64,000 nucleotides of DNA from Alphaproteobacteria bacterium (GTDB lineage: Bacteria > Pseudomonadota > Alphaproteobacteria > CACIAM-22H2): assembly GCA_016124335.1 (NCBI GenBank), contig WGNX01000010.1, forward strand, positions 1 through 64,000. Direction: 5' to 3'. The first letter of the stretch is position 1; every line of letters starts with the position of its first letter. A model generated the notes under the pieces. The model saw nothing but the letters and a program-made list of their open reading frames with translations, searched no databases and was not told the origin of the DNA. The translations under genes and the position numbers were made by a program. This document shows, piece after piece, positions 27,946 through 38,078 of the stretch.

Positions 27946-29566
27946 CGCACTCGGCCATTTTGAAGCGATGGTACAGATGGTCGCCGGAACCGATCCAGCG
28001 CCGCAGCGTCTCGAGCTCGCGGACGACGGCGGGGCGGTTCCCGGCAAGCTTGTCCGGGATACGGGCATAGATCTCTTCGCGTGCGACCGCGTTGTCGTCG
28101 TCGATCCGCCACGCTGCCTGCCAGGCCGGGTAACCCAGGCGCATCGCCTGGACGATGCTCGCGGCGCGCATCGAATCGTTCCGCTCGGCCTCCGTCTTAC
28201 CCGGCTCCATCCACCATCTCCGCCCGACCAGATCGAGATAGTCCGCGCGCGACCCTGCAAAGCGCACGAAGGAATGGCGGTGATACCAGCCCACGTCTGG
28301 CACCAGCACCGGCTTTCCCTTGATCGCGTATTCGATGCCGGCACTTCCGTAATAGGTGATCAGGCCGTCGGATGCGCGCATGATCCCTTCGCCGTCGATG
28401 CCGTATGGAAGCACGCCAATATTGGGTGCCGTCAAGCCTTTCAAGACATCGCCGATGAACAGGTCGTTGTACCAGCGGTCCGCCGGATGCCCGCGGACAA
28501 CGAAGTTGATCCCGTCCGCTCCGGCCGCACGCGTCAGCGTCGCGCTCACCCAGTCGACGAAGTCCCGGAACCGCAGATTTCCGAACAGATGCGGGAAATC
28601 GAACCACGTCGAGGCGAGGAAAGCCACGATCGGACGCGCGGGATCCCAGCCGAAGGTGCTGCATATCCGTTCGCGCGACCAGGTCTGCTTGTCGGATCCG
28701 AACGCGAGATTGCCGGCAAATTCGGTCGATCGGCCGGTCATCCTGTGATGGAGCGCGCGCTGGCCCAGGTCCGCCAGTCGGGATGCCCGTTCCGGAGGCA
28801 GGGCGGAAATGTCGTCAGGCTCGATCGCGTCGAAAAAGCCGTACATGTCGCTCTCGTTGCGGACATGCACGAAATGGAGATTCTCGAAGAACCCGTTCGG
28901 CAGGACGAACGGGACGCCGTGGCGAAGCAGCGCATGGGCGAGAGCGCCGTAGAAGTCGTTGCCGCTCTGCGCGTGGCTCAGGACGGCGAAGCCCGGGCGC
29001 AGATTCCGCACGAGCGCATCGGAATCGTGCGCGGCCGCCATCCATGCGGCCACATACCGCTCGCAGTCCGGATGTCCGAGATCGACGACGGCGTTGCGTT
29101 GCGTACGCAACAATCCGTCGTAGAGATCGAACGCGGGAATATCGAATGGCAGCTTCGCGCGGAAAAGCCCGTCGGCATCGCCGGCTTCGGCCAGCAGCTT
29201 GCGCGCCTGAGGGCGGAACGAATCGACCTGTGCGCTTGCAGCGACGGCCGGCAGGCGTTCCCGGATGCCGAGCCTGTCCAAGGTTCCCGACAGGGCCGGC
29301 CGGCTGAACCGTCCGTAGAGCGCGACGCGACGCATGTGCCCCAGACCCAGCGCCGCCGAGAGCAGGCCGTGGCGAAGCCAGAAGTTGGGATGCTGGTAGG
29401 CGACATCCATGAGCACCGGCCCCCGGACAACCGGCGGTCCCTGATCGGGAAGCGCCGCGATCGCGAGTTCGGCCGCACGGCGCGCCGGGAGATGGCGCAG
29501 GTCGCGCAGCATCGCCTGCGCTCGGCCCAGCTTCGAGAACACCAGGCGCTTGATCGCCGGGATCAT
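27926..29566 (-). CDS. Capsule/surface polysaccharide biosynthesis protein, GT-B-like
   Basis: Long ORF with GHPADRWYNDL, GLITYYGSAGIEYAIKGKPVLVPDVGWYH typical of capsule-type GT-B proteins. Confidence 0.55.
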   Translation of the reverse strand: MIPAIKRLVFSKLGRAQAMLRDLRHLPARRAAELAIAALPDQGPPVVRGPVLMDVAYQHPNFWLRHGLLSAALGLGHMRRVALYGRFSRPALSGTLDRLGIRERLPAVAASAQVDSFRPQARKLLAEAGDADGLFRAKLPFDIPAFDLYDGLLRTQRNAVVDLGHPDCERYVAAWMAAAHDSDALVRNLRPGFAVLSHAQSGNDFYGALAHALLRHGVPFVLPNGFFENLHFVHVRNESDMYGFFDAIEPDDISALPPERASRLADLGQRALHHRMTGRSTEFAGNLAFGSDKQTWSRERICSTFGWDPARPIVAFLASTWFDFPHLFGNLRFRDFVDWVSATLTRAAGADGINFVVRGHPADRWYNDLFIGDVLKGLTAPNIGVLPYGIDGEGIMRASDGLITYYGSAGIEYAIKGKPVLVPDVGWYHRHSFVRFAGSRADYLDLVGRRWWMEPGKTEAERNDSMRAASIVQAMRLGYPAWQAAWRIDDDNAVAREEIYARIPDKLAGNRPAVVRELETLRRWIGSGDHLYHRFKMAECDEFLHI

Positions 29567-30477
29567 TTCACGTCGTCCGGACGGTATGCGGATCGGCCGA
29601 GAACCCGCGCTTCGTCAAGAATCGCTTCGGAGAGGCTTACGATGACGTCGGCCCCCAGCAGCGCCTCGACCGAAGTCCCGGCATCGCTTTCCAGCATGCC
29701 GATGCGTGACGCATGCGCGCCCGCGTACTTGCCGGCTGGATCGCGGGGATGCGGGCGAACGACAAGCCACAGGTCCGGATCGCCGCGCGCATCGAGCTTC
29801 GCGGACAAGGCGCGCAGGGCCTCGACCTCATCTTCCTTTCCGATCTCGCGGAGCCCGCGGAGCTCCTGGCGGACGACGCCGGCATAGAGCCACACGCTCG
29901 CCTCTGGATCGATGCCCCAGCGCGCGCGCATCGACGCGCGCAGCGCCGCGGGGTCGCGCGGCCGGGTGGCAAGCGCATACAGATGCAGGTTCGCGATGAC
30001 CGGAACCCGGTCGCGGGAAACGCCGGCATTGACGATCTCATCGCGGGCGACGTCGCCGAGCGCGAAAACGAGATCCGGCGCGATCGGCCCCAGTTCGTCC
30101 TTCAGGCGGATTCCGAGATTAATGTTGTTGTCGCAGAAGGCGGCGCTCGGCACGCCGAGTTCGCGCGCGCGACGCCAGAGCGGACGCGGGATCGGATCAT
30201 CGACGTCGTCGAGACCGGTAACCAGACCCGCGGCGGCCGGCAGCGCCCGGAAGACATCCGCGGGATCGCGCGGCATTGCGCCGGCCTTGGTCCAGGCCAT
30301 ATGCGCGGGGCCACTGGCATAGATGTCGAATGCCGGCGTCTCCGGCCCGACCAGACCGAAGAGCGCGCGTGCCGGTCCGAGATCGTCGCACGGCTGACGC
30401 CCCGCAAGCGCGGCACATGCGGCGATCGTCATGTTCGCCGAGCCCGGATCCCGGGCGTATGCGATGATCCGCTTCAA
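29563..30477 (-). CDS. Uncharacterised surface-carbohydrate biosynthesis protein (GT-B-like)
   Basis: IIAYARDPGSANMTIAACAAL...VVRPHPRDPAGKYAGAH...DVIVSLSEAILDEARVLG; ATGA overlap with the next gene. Confidence 0.5.
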   Translation of the reverse strand: MKRIIAYARDPGSANMTIAACAALAGRQPCDDLGPARALFGLVGPETPAFDIYASGPAHMAWTKAGAMPRDPADVFRALPAAAGLVTGLDDVDDPIPRPLWRRARELGVPSAAFCDNNINLGIRLKDELGPIAPDLVFALGDVARDEIVNAGVSRDRVPVIANLHLYALATRPRDPAALRASMRARWGIDPEASVWLYAGVVRQELRGLREIGKEDEVEALRALSAKLDARGDPDLWLVVRPHPRDPAGKYAGAHASRIGMLESDAGTSVEALLGADVIVSLSEAILDEARVLGRSAYRPDDVK

Positions 30478-31802
30478 GTCCCGTTGCGCTTTTCATGGGC
30501 CCGCAGCTCGGGCAGCATCGACCAGACCTTGGCGAAGACGTCGGCCACGTCGTCGAGATCGGCGCGGGACATGCCCGGGCGCATCAGTTCGTGCGTGATC
30601 AGGCCTTCGAAATGCGCGCGCTCCGCTTCCGGGCACGATCCCAGCGTATAGTCGGGATTGCCCGCATAATGCGGGCACTTGAACGGGCACTGGACCGTCC
30701 CGTAACCGATCATCTGCTGGTACATAGGCTGCAGGTACAGCGGCTTGACGTAGCCTTGGCCGAGAAGCGGACCTTCGTCTTCGCGAAGGGTCGTGTGCGG
30801 CAGCTCCGCCTTGAGCGCACGCACGACGAGATCGCGGGAAACGCCCGTCACCTTCCTGTCGTACGACAGGGCGTGAATGTAATAGGCGTGCGAGGCGCCC
30901 GGTCCCACTGCCGGCATCGCAAGGCCGGGCAACCCGGCCAGACGGCCTTCGAGATACCTGACGTTTTCCTGCCGCCGCTCGACGAGGTCCTTGCTCTTCG
31001 CGAGCTGGATGCGGCCGATCGCGGACTCGATCTCGCCGAGCCGGAAATTGAAGCCGATCATGTTCACCAGATCGGTCGTGCCCTTGCCCGCAACCACAGC
31101 CTCGGCATGGTTGCGGATCAGGGCGATGCGGTCGGCGAAGCGCTCGTCGTTTGTCGTGACGACGCCGCCTTCACCGGTATGGACGTGCTTGTGGTAGTTG
31201 AGGCTGAAGATCCCCATATGCGCGAGCGTTCCGACCTTCCGGCCGCGATAGGTGCCGGAGGGCGACTGGGCGCAGTCCTCGATGACCACGAGCCCGCGTT
31301 CGCGCGCGAGTTCCATGATCGGATCCATGTCCGCGACCTGCCCGAAGATATGGACGACGACTATGGCGCGGGTGCGCGGCGTCAGGCGCGCCCTGATCGT
31401 TTCAGCGGAGAGGCAGTAGTTCTTCGGATCGATGTCGGCGAAAATCGGTACCGCGTTGAAGATCAGCGCGGCGGCGGCCGACGCGCTCATCGTGTAGGGA
31501 GAAACGATCACCTCGTCGCCGGGCCCCACGCCGGCGGCCCCGACTGCCGCATAGAGCCCGCTGGTCGCCGAATTGACGCTAAGCGCGAACTTTGCGTCGT
31601 ATGCTGCGGCCCATTCCGATTCGAATGCCTTGACCTCCGGGCCGCCCCAGAAGTCCGGGTGCCAGGTGCCGAGGAACTTCGACAGCACGCCGGTCTCGAC
31701 GACGCGCTTTGCCGCCTCGGCTTCTTCGGAACTCATGACCCGGTAGGCCGGAAACGGCTGCGAGCGCAGCTTTTTGCCGCCGAGGAGCGCTAGTTCGGAC
31801 AT
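30474..31802 (-). CDS. DegT/DnrJ/EryC1/StrS aminotransferase
   Basis: ALSVNSATSGLYAAVGAAGVGPGDEVIVSPYT...VIEDCAQSPSGTYRGRKVG...FSLNYHKHVHTGEGG. Confidence 0.9.
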   Translation of the reverse strand: MSELALLGGKKLRSQPFPAYRVMSSEEAEAAKRVVETGVLSKFLGTWHPDFWGGPEVKAFESEWAAAYDAKFALSVNSATSGLYAAVGAAGVGPGDEVIVSPYTMSASAAAALIFNAVPIFADIDPKNYCLSAETIRARLTPRTRAIVVVHIFGQVADMDPIMELARERGLVVIEDCAQSPSGTYRGRKVGTLAHMGIFSLNYHKHVHTGEGGVVTTNDERFADRIALIRNHAEAVVAGKGTTDLVNMIGFNFRLGEIESAIGRIQLAKSKDLVERRQENVRYLEGRLAGLPGLAMPAVGPGASHAYYIHALSYDRKVTGVSRDLVVRALKAELPHTTLREDEGPLLGQGYVKPLYLQPMYQQMIGYGTVQCPFKCPHYAGNPDYTLGSCPEAERAHFEGLITHELMRPGMSRADLDDVADVFAKVWSMLPELRAHEKRNGT

Positions 31803-32789
31803 TCAGTGTTCCTTCCCGACTGAGTCGCGCAAGGTGGAGCAGACCTGCAGCGTTTCGAGTGCCGTTTCTCCGTCGCAGGCGAGCGCTTCGCCATGGCGGA
31901 CATGCGCGATGAGGTTGTCGATCGCCCAGCCCATGGATTCAGGCTGGCGCACCGGCATCTCCACACCCGTATCGGGGCGGAAATGGCCTGCAAATCCCGG
32001 CGTCGGCGCGATCGGCCGCACGGTGATTCGTCCCGCACCTTCGCGCAACTCCACGACAGCGCGCTCGAAGACGAGGGTGACTTCGAAAAGATCGTAGAGG
32101 CCGTGATCGGTCGCGAACAGATGGATGGGTGCGCCGCCCGAGGCCTCGAGGACCGCATCGAGCGTCGGATCGGTCGCCCAAGGGCCGGCGAAGCGTGCGC
32201 TCGCGCCAACCGGCCGGATCGGACCAAGCATTAGGCGCAGAAGGTCGATCATATGGCTGCCGTTGTGCATCAGACCCTTGCCGTAAAAGGCCGTGGCACG
32301 GCAGGGCGCGCCGAATTCGCCGGACGCGATGCGCGAGGCGACATTCCGCACGCTCGGATCCCATCGGCGCAGATACGCGACGGCCAGCGCGCGCCCGGCC
32401 GCGCGATAGCGCGTTACGACCCGCGCGGCGTCGCCGGCATCGATCGCGAGAGGCTTTTCCGCAAGGACGGCGCGGACGGGTACGTCGAGCAGCGCTTCCA
32501 GATCCGCCGCGTGGCGGTCGTCGGGCGTGCAGAGCGATGCAACGTCGAATGCCAGGCCGGATGCGCGCAGATCCGCGATTCCTTCAAAGGCGTGCGCCAC
32601 ATTCCAGCGCGATGCGAAGGCCTTGCGCCGTTCCGGATCCGGCTCGACGCAGGCGAGCAGGCGCACGTCGCCCCGCGCCGCATATGCGCCCGCATGCGTG
32701 CGCGGCGGCATTCCTTCGCTGGCCTTGTCGTAGCCGCCGGCGATCCGGCCACATCCCAGGATCAGGGCATCGATCAACGCTTGACCCAT
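31803..32789 (-). CDS. Gfo/Idh/MocA-family oxidoreductase
   Basis: ALILGCGRIAGGYDKA...RAVLAEKPLAIDAGDA. Confidence 0.85.
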   Translation of the reverse strand: MGQALIDALILGCGRIAGGYDKASEGMPPRTHAGAYAARGDVRLLACVEPDPERRKAFASRWNVAHAFEGIADLRASGLAFDVASLCTPDDRHAADLEALLDVPVRAVLAEKPLAIDAGDAARVVTRYRAAGRALAVAYLRRWDPSVRNVASRIASGEFGAPCRATAFYGKGLMHNGSHMIDLLRLMLGPIRPVGASARFAGPWATDPTLDAVLEASGGAPIHLFATDHGLYDLFEVTLVFERAVVELREGAGRITVRPIAPTPGFAGHFRPDTGVEMPVRQPESMGWAIDNLIAHVRHGEALACDGETALETLQVCSTLRDSVGKEH

Positions 32790-33523
32790 CGATGCTGGAT
32801 ATCGGCGTTTATCGCGACCCAGTCCGGATTCCTGTCGAGGAGTGCCAGCATGTCGTCCAGTCCGAAATCGGGCCGGACGGGATAGAGCGCCTCGAATATG
32901 CGACGGATGAGATCCAGGTCCTCCGGCGTATCGAGGGTCAGGCGCTGTTTCGGGCGATGGCGGCTGGCGGGCGCCGGCACGTGGCGCAGTGAATAGATCT
33001 CGGGATGCCTGTAGATATAGAGACTGACGTGCTCGCGATCTTCGGGGTCGGAAGTGCGCCGCGCCACGTCGGCAAGCACCGCAGTCGAGAAAACCTGCGT
33101 GTCCATGCCGATCGGGAAGCAGCGCTTGAGGATGTTCGAGCAATAGTCGACCGGCGATGCGCGATAGGCATCGATCACATCGTCGATGAGGACGGGGTCG
33201 ATGAGCGGGCAATCCCCTGTCGTCTCGATGATGGTCCGGACGCCGAACGCCTGCGCCGCACCAAGAACCCGCGAAAGCACGTCGTTCTCGCTGCCGCGGT
33301 GGCATCCGATCCCGAGTTCGGCCGCGAGCGCGACAAGCACGTCGTCTGTCGCGTTCGTAGTGGTGCACAGGATGATGCCGTCGGCGCCGCGCACCCGGCG
33401 CAGGCGCTCGACCATCATCGACAGGGCGGGCTTCCCCAGAATCGGCGCGATGACCTTCCCCGGCAGCCGGGTCGAGGTCATTCGGGCCTGGATCGTGATC
33501 GCCGTCTGCATCGGATCAGGCAC
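32774..33523 (-). CDS. SpsF-like cytidylyltransferase (candidate nonulosonate CMP-transferase)
   Basis: MQTAITIQARMTSTRLPGKVIAPILGKPALSMMVERLRRV...TGDCPLIDPVLIDDVI...LTLDTPEDLDLI. Confidence 0.85.
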   Translation of the reverse strand: MPDPMQTAITIQARMTSTRLPGKVIAPILGKPALSMMVERLRRVRGADGIILCTTTNATDDVLVALAAELGIGCHRGSENDVLSRVLGAAQAFGVRTIIETTGDCPLIDPVLIDDVIDAYRASPVDYCSNILKRCFPIGMDTQVFSTAVLADVARRTSDPEDREHVSLYIYRHPEIYSLRHVPAPASRHRPKQRLTLDTPEDLDLIRRIFEALYPVRPDFGLDDMLALLDRNPDWVAINADIQHRWVKR

Positions 33524-34175
33524 CCGGCTTTTCGAAGAGCCACCAGTTCATGCTGTCGGCACCGCCGGCCCGTCGCCAGAAGAAGCCGTAGTCGCGCAGC
33601 ACGAGCTGCGGACACGTGTCCATCCACAGGCTGCCGAAATCCCGCAGGAACAGCGCGCCGGAGTGGCCCCGATACGGAATCTCCCGCGGCAGGTCCGAGA
33701 AATACTCAACGCAGGCGATATAGCGGCGCGCGACCCGGTGCATCTCCCGGCACACGGCCACGTGATCGTCGAGATGGATGTGGATCATCACGCCCGACGT
33801 GAACACGAGGTCGGCTGCACCGTCGGCGAACGGGATCGCGGCGCCATGCCCAATCTTCGCGTCGGCCGCATCGACGACTCCGTCGTCAATCAGCCGCTTG
33901 ACCGCCCCGTCGTTCGGCTCGACCGCAAGCAGCCGCGCATCGGTCAGCGAGCGCAACGCACGAAGATTGAGCCCGAGATTTGCGCCGACCTCGAGGATCG
34001 AATCGGCCGGCCGGGTCGCGAGACCGGACAGGATCTTCGCCCACTGGCCGCGGAGCATGCGCAGGATCGCCTCTTGCGGCGCGTTGCGCTCGCGATAGGC
34101 GTTGCCGAATTCGCCGCGCCAGAGATCGAGGCGGTTTTCGGCGGTTTCAAGATTCTTGAGTGCCATCGGATTCAT
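33516..34175 (-). CDS. Pseudaminic-acid-biosynthesis-associated methylase-like
   Basis: SILEVGANLGLNLRALRSL...DLVFTSGVMIHIHLDD...YIACVEYFSDLPREIPYRGHSGALFLRDFGSLW; next to PseI. Confidence 0.8.
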   Translation of the reverse strand: MNPMALKNLETAENRLDLWRGEFGNAYRERNAPQEAILRMLRGQWAKILSGLATRPADSILEVGANLGLNLRALRSLTDARLLAVEPNDGAVKRLIDDGVVDAADAKIGHGAAIPFADGAADLVFTSGVMIHIHLDDHVAVCREMHRVARRYIACVEYFSDLPREIPYRGHSGALFLRDFGSLWMDTCPQLVLRDYGFFWRRAGGADSMNWWLFEKPGA

Positions 34176-34181
34176 TCCCTT

Positions 34182-35234
34182 CTATTCGATATCTCGCCAA
34201 TCGAGCGGCGTCCCGCGGCACAAACTGTTCCGGGCGCGGCGTCCGAGCACGCGCGGCAGATACTTAGGCGGCATCCCGTAACCCGGCCGGATCGATCGCA
34301 CGTTCGTTTCGGTCAGGACATCGCCGGCTGCGACGTCCGCGACGACGTAGAGCGACCGCCGGAAGATCGCGTTGCCCGCTTCCGAACTCGTCCGCTCGAA
34401 ATCGATCCGCCCGACGGCGGCGGCGGCGATCCGGCAATCGTCGACGAGGCGGCGCAGCTCGTCTGGTTCGAGCGAGAAAGCCGAATCGGGGCCGCCGTCG
34501 GCGCGCCGCAGCGTCACGTGCTTTTCGATCGCGACCGCGCCGAGCGCCACGCTTGCAGATGCGACGACGGTGCCGAGCGTGTGATCGGACAGGCCCACGG
34601 GCACGCCGAATGTCGAGGCCAGGTGCGGAATCGCGGCGAGGTTCATCTCGTCGGCCGGCGCGGGATAGGCGCTGATGCAATGGAGCAGGACCAGCTGCGA
34701 ACCGCCGGCTGACCGGAAAGCCGCGACGGCCTCCTCGATCTCGCCCAGCGAAGCAAGGCCGGTTGAAAGGATCGTCGGCTTTCCGGTGCGGGCGACCTTC
34801 GCGATCAGCGGAAGGTCGATCGCCTCGAACGAAGCGATCTTGTAGGCCGGCGCGCCGAGCGATTCGAGGAAGTCGACGGCCGTCGGATCAAACGGCGTGC
34901 TGAAGACCGTGATGCCGAGTTCGCGGCCACGCGCGAACAGGGCTGGATGCCAGTCCCAGGGCGTATGCGCCCAGTCATAGAGCTCGTATAGCCGCTTTCC
35001 GTCCCACAAGCCGCCGGAAACGCGGAACTCGGGCGCATCGTGATCGATCGTGATCGTGTCGGCGGTATAGGTCTGCAGCTTGACCGCGTCAGCGCCAGCC
35101 TGCTTGGCCGCATCGAGGATCGCCAGCGCGCGGCTGATATCCCCGTTGTGATTGCCAGAGAGTTCGGCAATCACATAAGGCAGCTGGCCGACACCGATAT
35201 TGCGGCCGTCGATCGCGACCGTTCCTTGGCTCAT
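34182..35234 (-). CDS. pseI: Pseudaminic acid synthase (PseI/NeuB family)
   Basis: [41 protein letters not shown]...[21 protein letters not shown]... SAF domain C-term. Confidence 0.93.
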   Translation of the reverse strand: MSQGTVAIDGRNIGVGQLPYVIAELSGNHNGDISRALAILDAAKQAGADAVKLQTYTADTITIDHDAPEFRVSGGLWDGKRLYELYDWAHTPWDWHPALFARGRELGITVFSTPFDPTAVDFLESLGAPAYKIASFEAIDLPLIAKVARTGKPTILSTGLASLGEIEEAVAAFRSAGGSQLVLLHCISAYPAPADEMNLAAIPHLASTFGVPVGLSDHTLGTVVASASVALGAVAIEKHVTLRRADGGPDSAFSLEPDELRRLVDDCRIAAAAVGRIDFERTSSEAGNAIFRRSLYVVADVAAGDVLTETNVRSIRPGYGMPPKYLPRVLGRRARNSLCRGTPLDWRDIE

Positions 35235-35911
35235 GATTTCGGCTCCGACTTTCGAATGGTCAGCATGTAACGATGGCCTCTATGCTCGAAGAAGGCGGGA
35301 TAACGCTCGTTGTCGACGACCCGCAGGAGATCGAACTGTTCTGCAAGCGGCAGCGTCGGGTCGATGCGGCTGTCCTCGGGACCGCGCCGCCGAAGCAGGG
35401 TCGGCTCGCCGGACTGGGGAACTCCGGGAAGCGGCGAGGGTTCCGACATGAAACGCGCGCACAGATCGACATGGGCGTTGCCGATCCGGTCGCGGATCTC
35501 GTCGACGAGCTCGTGGCCGTCGAACTCGATCCATTCCTTGTAGACGATGTCGCCGCTGTCCACCGCCTGCGCCGCCTCGAGAAGGCACACGGGCACGCGG
35601 TTCTGGCCGCGCAGGATCGACCATGTCCAGGGCGAAAATCCCTTGTCCCGGGGCAGGTCGCCGGCATGGATCACGAGGTTCCGGAAATTGCGCGCAATGA
35701 TCTCGGGGCGGGTCAGGCGCAGGCATCCGAGGAAGAAGGCGATACCGCCGCTGCGCACATCTTCCTGCCGCATGACAAGAAGCGCGTCGTCGCCGGCCTG
35801 CACCAGAACGTCGCGAAGCCGCTCGGCATAGGGCAACACCCAGCTCGGGTTATCGACCAGGATGCTGACGCATCGCGGCCGTTGCCCCCAGGCGAGTTGG
35901 CCGCCCGTCAT
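35231..35911 (-). CDS. Formyltransferase-like protein (Formyl_trans_N-like)
   Basis: [33 protein letters not shown]...[23 protein letters not shown] resembles the HxSxLP formyl-THF motif. Confidence 0.72.
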   Translation of the reverse strand: MTGGQLAWGQRPRCVSILVDNPSWVLPYAERLRDVLVQAGDDALLVMRQEDVRSGGIAFFLGCLRLTRPEIIARNFRNLVIHAGDLPRDKGFSPWTWSILRGQNRVPVCLLEAAQAVDSGDIVYKEWIEFDGHELVDEIRDRIGNAHVDLCARFMSEPSPLPGVPQSGEPTLLRRRGPEDSRIDPTLPLAEQFDLLRVVDNERYPAFFEHRGHRYMLTIRKSEPKS

Positions 35912-36861
35912 CGGCCGATCAACGCGTTGACGAGCCGGCGCGCGCCCAATCCGTCGCACACGGCTCGGGCGTTGTCGGCCATGCCTGCGAGCATCTCCGG
36001 CGTCAGGCGCGCAAGCCCGGCCTCGAGGCGTGACTCGAACCCGGCGTCCAGCGATCCAAGATCGATCGCGGCGCCCACGCGCGCCAGCGCCGCAGCGATG
36101 TCGCGCTGATTCGGCGCGACGGAAACGACAAGCGACGGCAGGCCCAGAACGCAGCGTTCCCAGCTCGCCGATCCGGCGGCGGCGACGGCAAAATCGCTCC
36201 GGTCCAGCAGTCCGACGAGATCGGACGGATTTTCGTGCGTGCGCGCCATTGCTTTCACGTGGGCAAGCGCCTCTGGATCGCGCCCGACAACCACATCGAC
36301 ATCGAAACCGAGGCGGGCCAGTACCGGCACGCAGCGTGCAGCAAGCCCCGCGAAATCCGAATAGCCCGGCGCGACGAGCGCTCGCCGGATCTGCCGGGTC
36401 CGCGGCGCCAGCGTCGCGCGCGCACGGGCAAACGATTCGCGCAACGGCGCATAGTCCGTGCCGGTAAAGACGCGGGCCGCAGGCGGCACGAGTCCGGCAT
36501 AGGCACCGGCCTGGCGACCGAAAGTGGGGTCGAGCAACACATCGCAATTGTGGACGCGGACCGGCAGATCGTCGATGGCCAAAAGCCGGTCTGCATTGAC
36601 CCGCGCCGCCGTTTCCCAATCCGCATCGAAACCGTACCCGTCAACGACAAGCCAGTCGCGGCGCGGCCCAGCTTCCTTCGGCGTACCAACGATCCCGAAT
36701 TCGTTTCCGACGACGGCTTCGATCCATGGAGCCGCATCCGCGCCCGCATGAAACGTGCAGCGGGCGCCGATCGCCGCGAAAGCCTGCGCCAGCGCGAAAC
36801 ATCGGACGGCGTGGCCGCCGCCCACGCGCCCGCCTGCCTCGCAGTGGAAGGCGACATTCAA
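35908..36861 (-). CDS. pseG: UDP-sugar hydrolase PseG
   Basis: NVAFHCEAGGRVGGGHAVRCFALAQAFAAIGARCTF...WLVVDGYGFDADWE...AAAGSASWERCVLGLPSL; TTG start in a TTGA overlap with pseC. Confidence 0.88.
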   Translation of the reverse strand: MNVAFHCEAGGRVGGGHAVRCFALAQAFAAIGARCTFHAGADAAPWIEAVVGNEFGIVGTPKEAGPRRDWLVVDGYGFDADWETAARVNADRLLAIDDLPVRVHNCDVLLDPTFGRQAGAYAGLVPPAARVFTGTDYAPLRESFARARATLAPRTRQIRRALVAPGYSDFAGLAARCVPVLARLGFDVDVVVGRDPEALAHVKAMARTHENPSDLVGLLDRSDFAVAAAGSASWERCVLGLPSLVVSVAPNQRDIAAALARVGAAIDLGSLDAGFESRLEAGLARLTPEMLAGMADNARAVCDGLGARRLVNALIGR

Positions 36862-38078
36862 CCTCGGCCCGCTTGCCGGACGAGGCCCGCAAGCGCGGCC
36901 ACGACCCGCTCGACATCGCCGTCGTTCATGCCCACGAACAGCGGCAGGGTCAGGCACGAATCGTAGAAGGCGTCCGCGCCCGGAAGTTCGATTTGCCCAT
37001 AGAGGCGACGGTAATAGGGCTGGCGATGGACCGGAACATAGTGAACCTGCGTGCCGACGCCGGCCTTCTTGAGCGCCGTCATCGCTGCCGCGCGATCGAT
37101 GCCGAGCGCCGGAAAATCGATGCGCGCGACATAGAGATGCCAGACCGGATCGCAGGCCGACACGCGGGCCAGCGGCCGGATCAGGGGTGCGAGCGGCGCG
37201 AGCAGCCGTTCGTACAGCTCGCCCAGCCGCCGCCGCTCGGCGGCATACCGGGCCAACTTGGAAAGCTGGCTCGTCGCCAGCGCGCAGTTGATATCGCTCG
37301 CCCGATAATTGAATCCCGGATCGGGCAGCTCGTGGTACCAGGGATTGACGCTCCCGTCGGCGGCCAGCGCCGCGGCGCGATCCTCGAAATTCTCCGCCCG
37401 ACGTTCGATGCCGTGACTGCGGTAGCGCCGCAACCTCTCGGCGAGCGCGCCGTCGCGCGTGGTGATCGCCCCGCCCTCGCCCATCGCGATCGTCTTCACG
37501 GGATGGAAGGAAAACGCGCACATCGCCGAATGCCGCGCGGAACCCACGAAATTCGTCTCGTTGCCGACGCCATAGCGGGTCCCGAGCGCATGGCAGGCAT
37601 CCTCGATGACGGTGAAATCCCGCGCCGCGGCGATCTTCGCCATTTCTTCGGGGGCTGCGCACTGGCCGGCATAGTGGACGGGGATTGCCGCGCGCACGCG
37701 TCCCTTGCGCGCACGCGCGAAGGCCGCCTCGAAATGGTGCGGCAGGGAAAGTCCCGTCGCCCAATCCACATCGACGAACTCGACGTCGGCGCCGACGTAA
37801 CGGGCCGCGTTGGCCGATGCCATGAAGGTGATCGACGGGACGAGGACGACGTCGCCCGGCCCGAGGCCGATGGCAAGGGCCGCCAGATGCAGGGCGGCCG
37901 TGCCGCTGTTGCAGACTATCGCGTGCGGCGCATCGACTGCCGCAGCCAGCGAGGCTTCGAATTTCTCGACCGCCGGACCGGTCGTCAGCCAATCGCTACG
38001 CAGCACTGCCGCGACGGCGGCGATATCATCGTCGTCGATGGACTGACGCCCGTACGGCAAGAAAGGCGCGGCCGTCAT
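36858..38078 (-). CDS. pseC: UDP-4-amino-4,6-dideoxy-N-acetyl-altrosamine transaminase PseC
   Basis: LPYGRQSIDDDDIAAVAAVLRSDWLTTGPAVEKFE...CAFSFHPVKTIAMGEGG. Confidence 0.92.
   Translation of the reverse strand: MTAAPFLPYGRQSIDDDDIAAVAAVLRSDWLTTGPAVEKFEASLAAAVDAPHAIVCNSGTAALHLAALAIGLGPGDVVLVPSITFMASANAARYVGADVEFVDVDWATGLSLPHHFEAAFARARKGRVRAAIPVHYAGQCAAPEEMAKIAAARDFTVIEDACHALGTRYGVGNETNFVGSARHSAMCAFSFHPVKTIAMGEGGAITTRDGALAERLRRYRSHGIERRAENFEDRAAALAADGSVNPWYHELPDPGFNYRASDINCALATSQLSKLARYAAERRRLGELYERLLAPLAPLIRPLARVSACDPVWHLYVARIDFPALGIDRAAAMTALKKAGVGTQVHYVPVHRQPYYRRLYGQIELPGADAFYDSCLTLPLFVGMNDGDVERVVAALAGLVRQAGRG

Noticed and set aside
27920-29887. Plus-strand ORF of 655 aa opposite the GT-B-like gene
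   Set aside because: Composition typical of antisense translation (R/G/V/H-rich), no motifs, no start context.
35908-37992. 694-aa ORF treated as one protein
   Set aside because: Only the C-terminal part is PseG; the N-terminal part is an out-of-frame reading of pseC.
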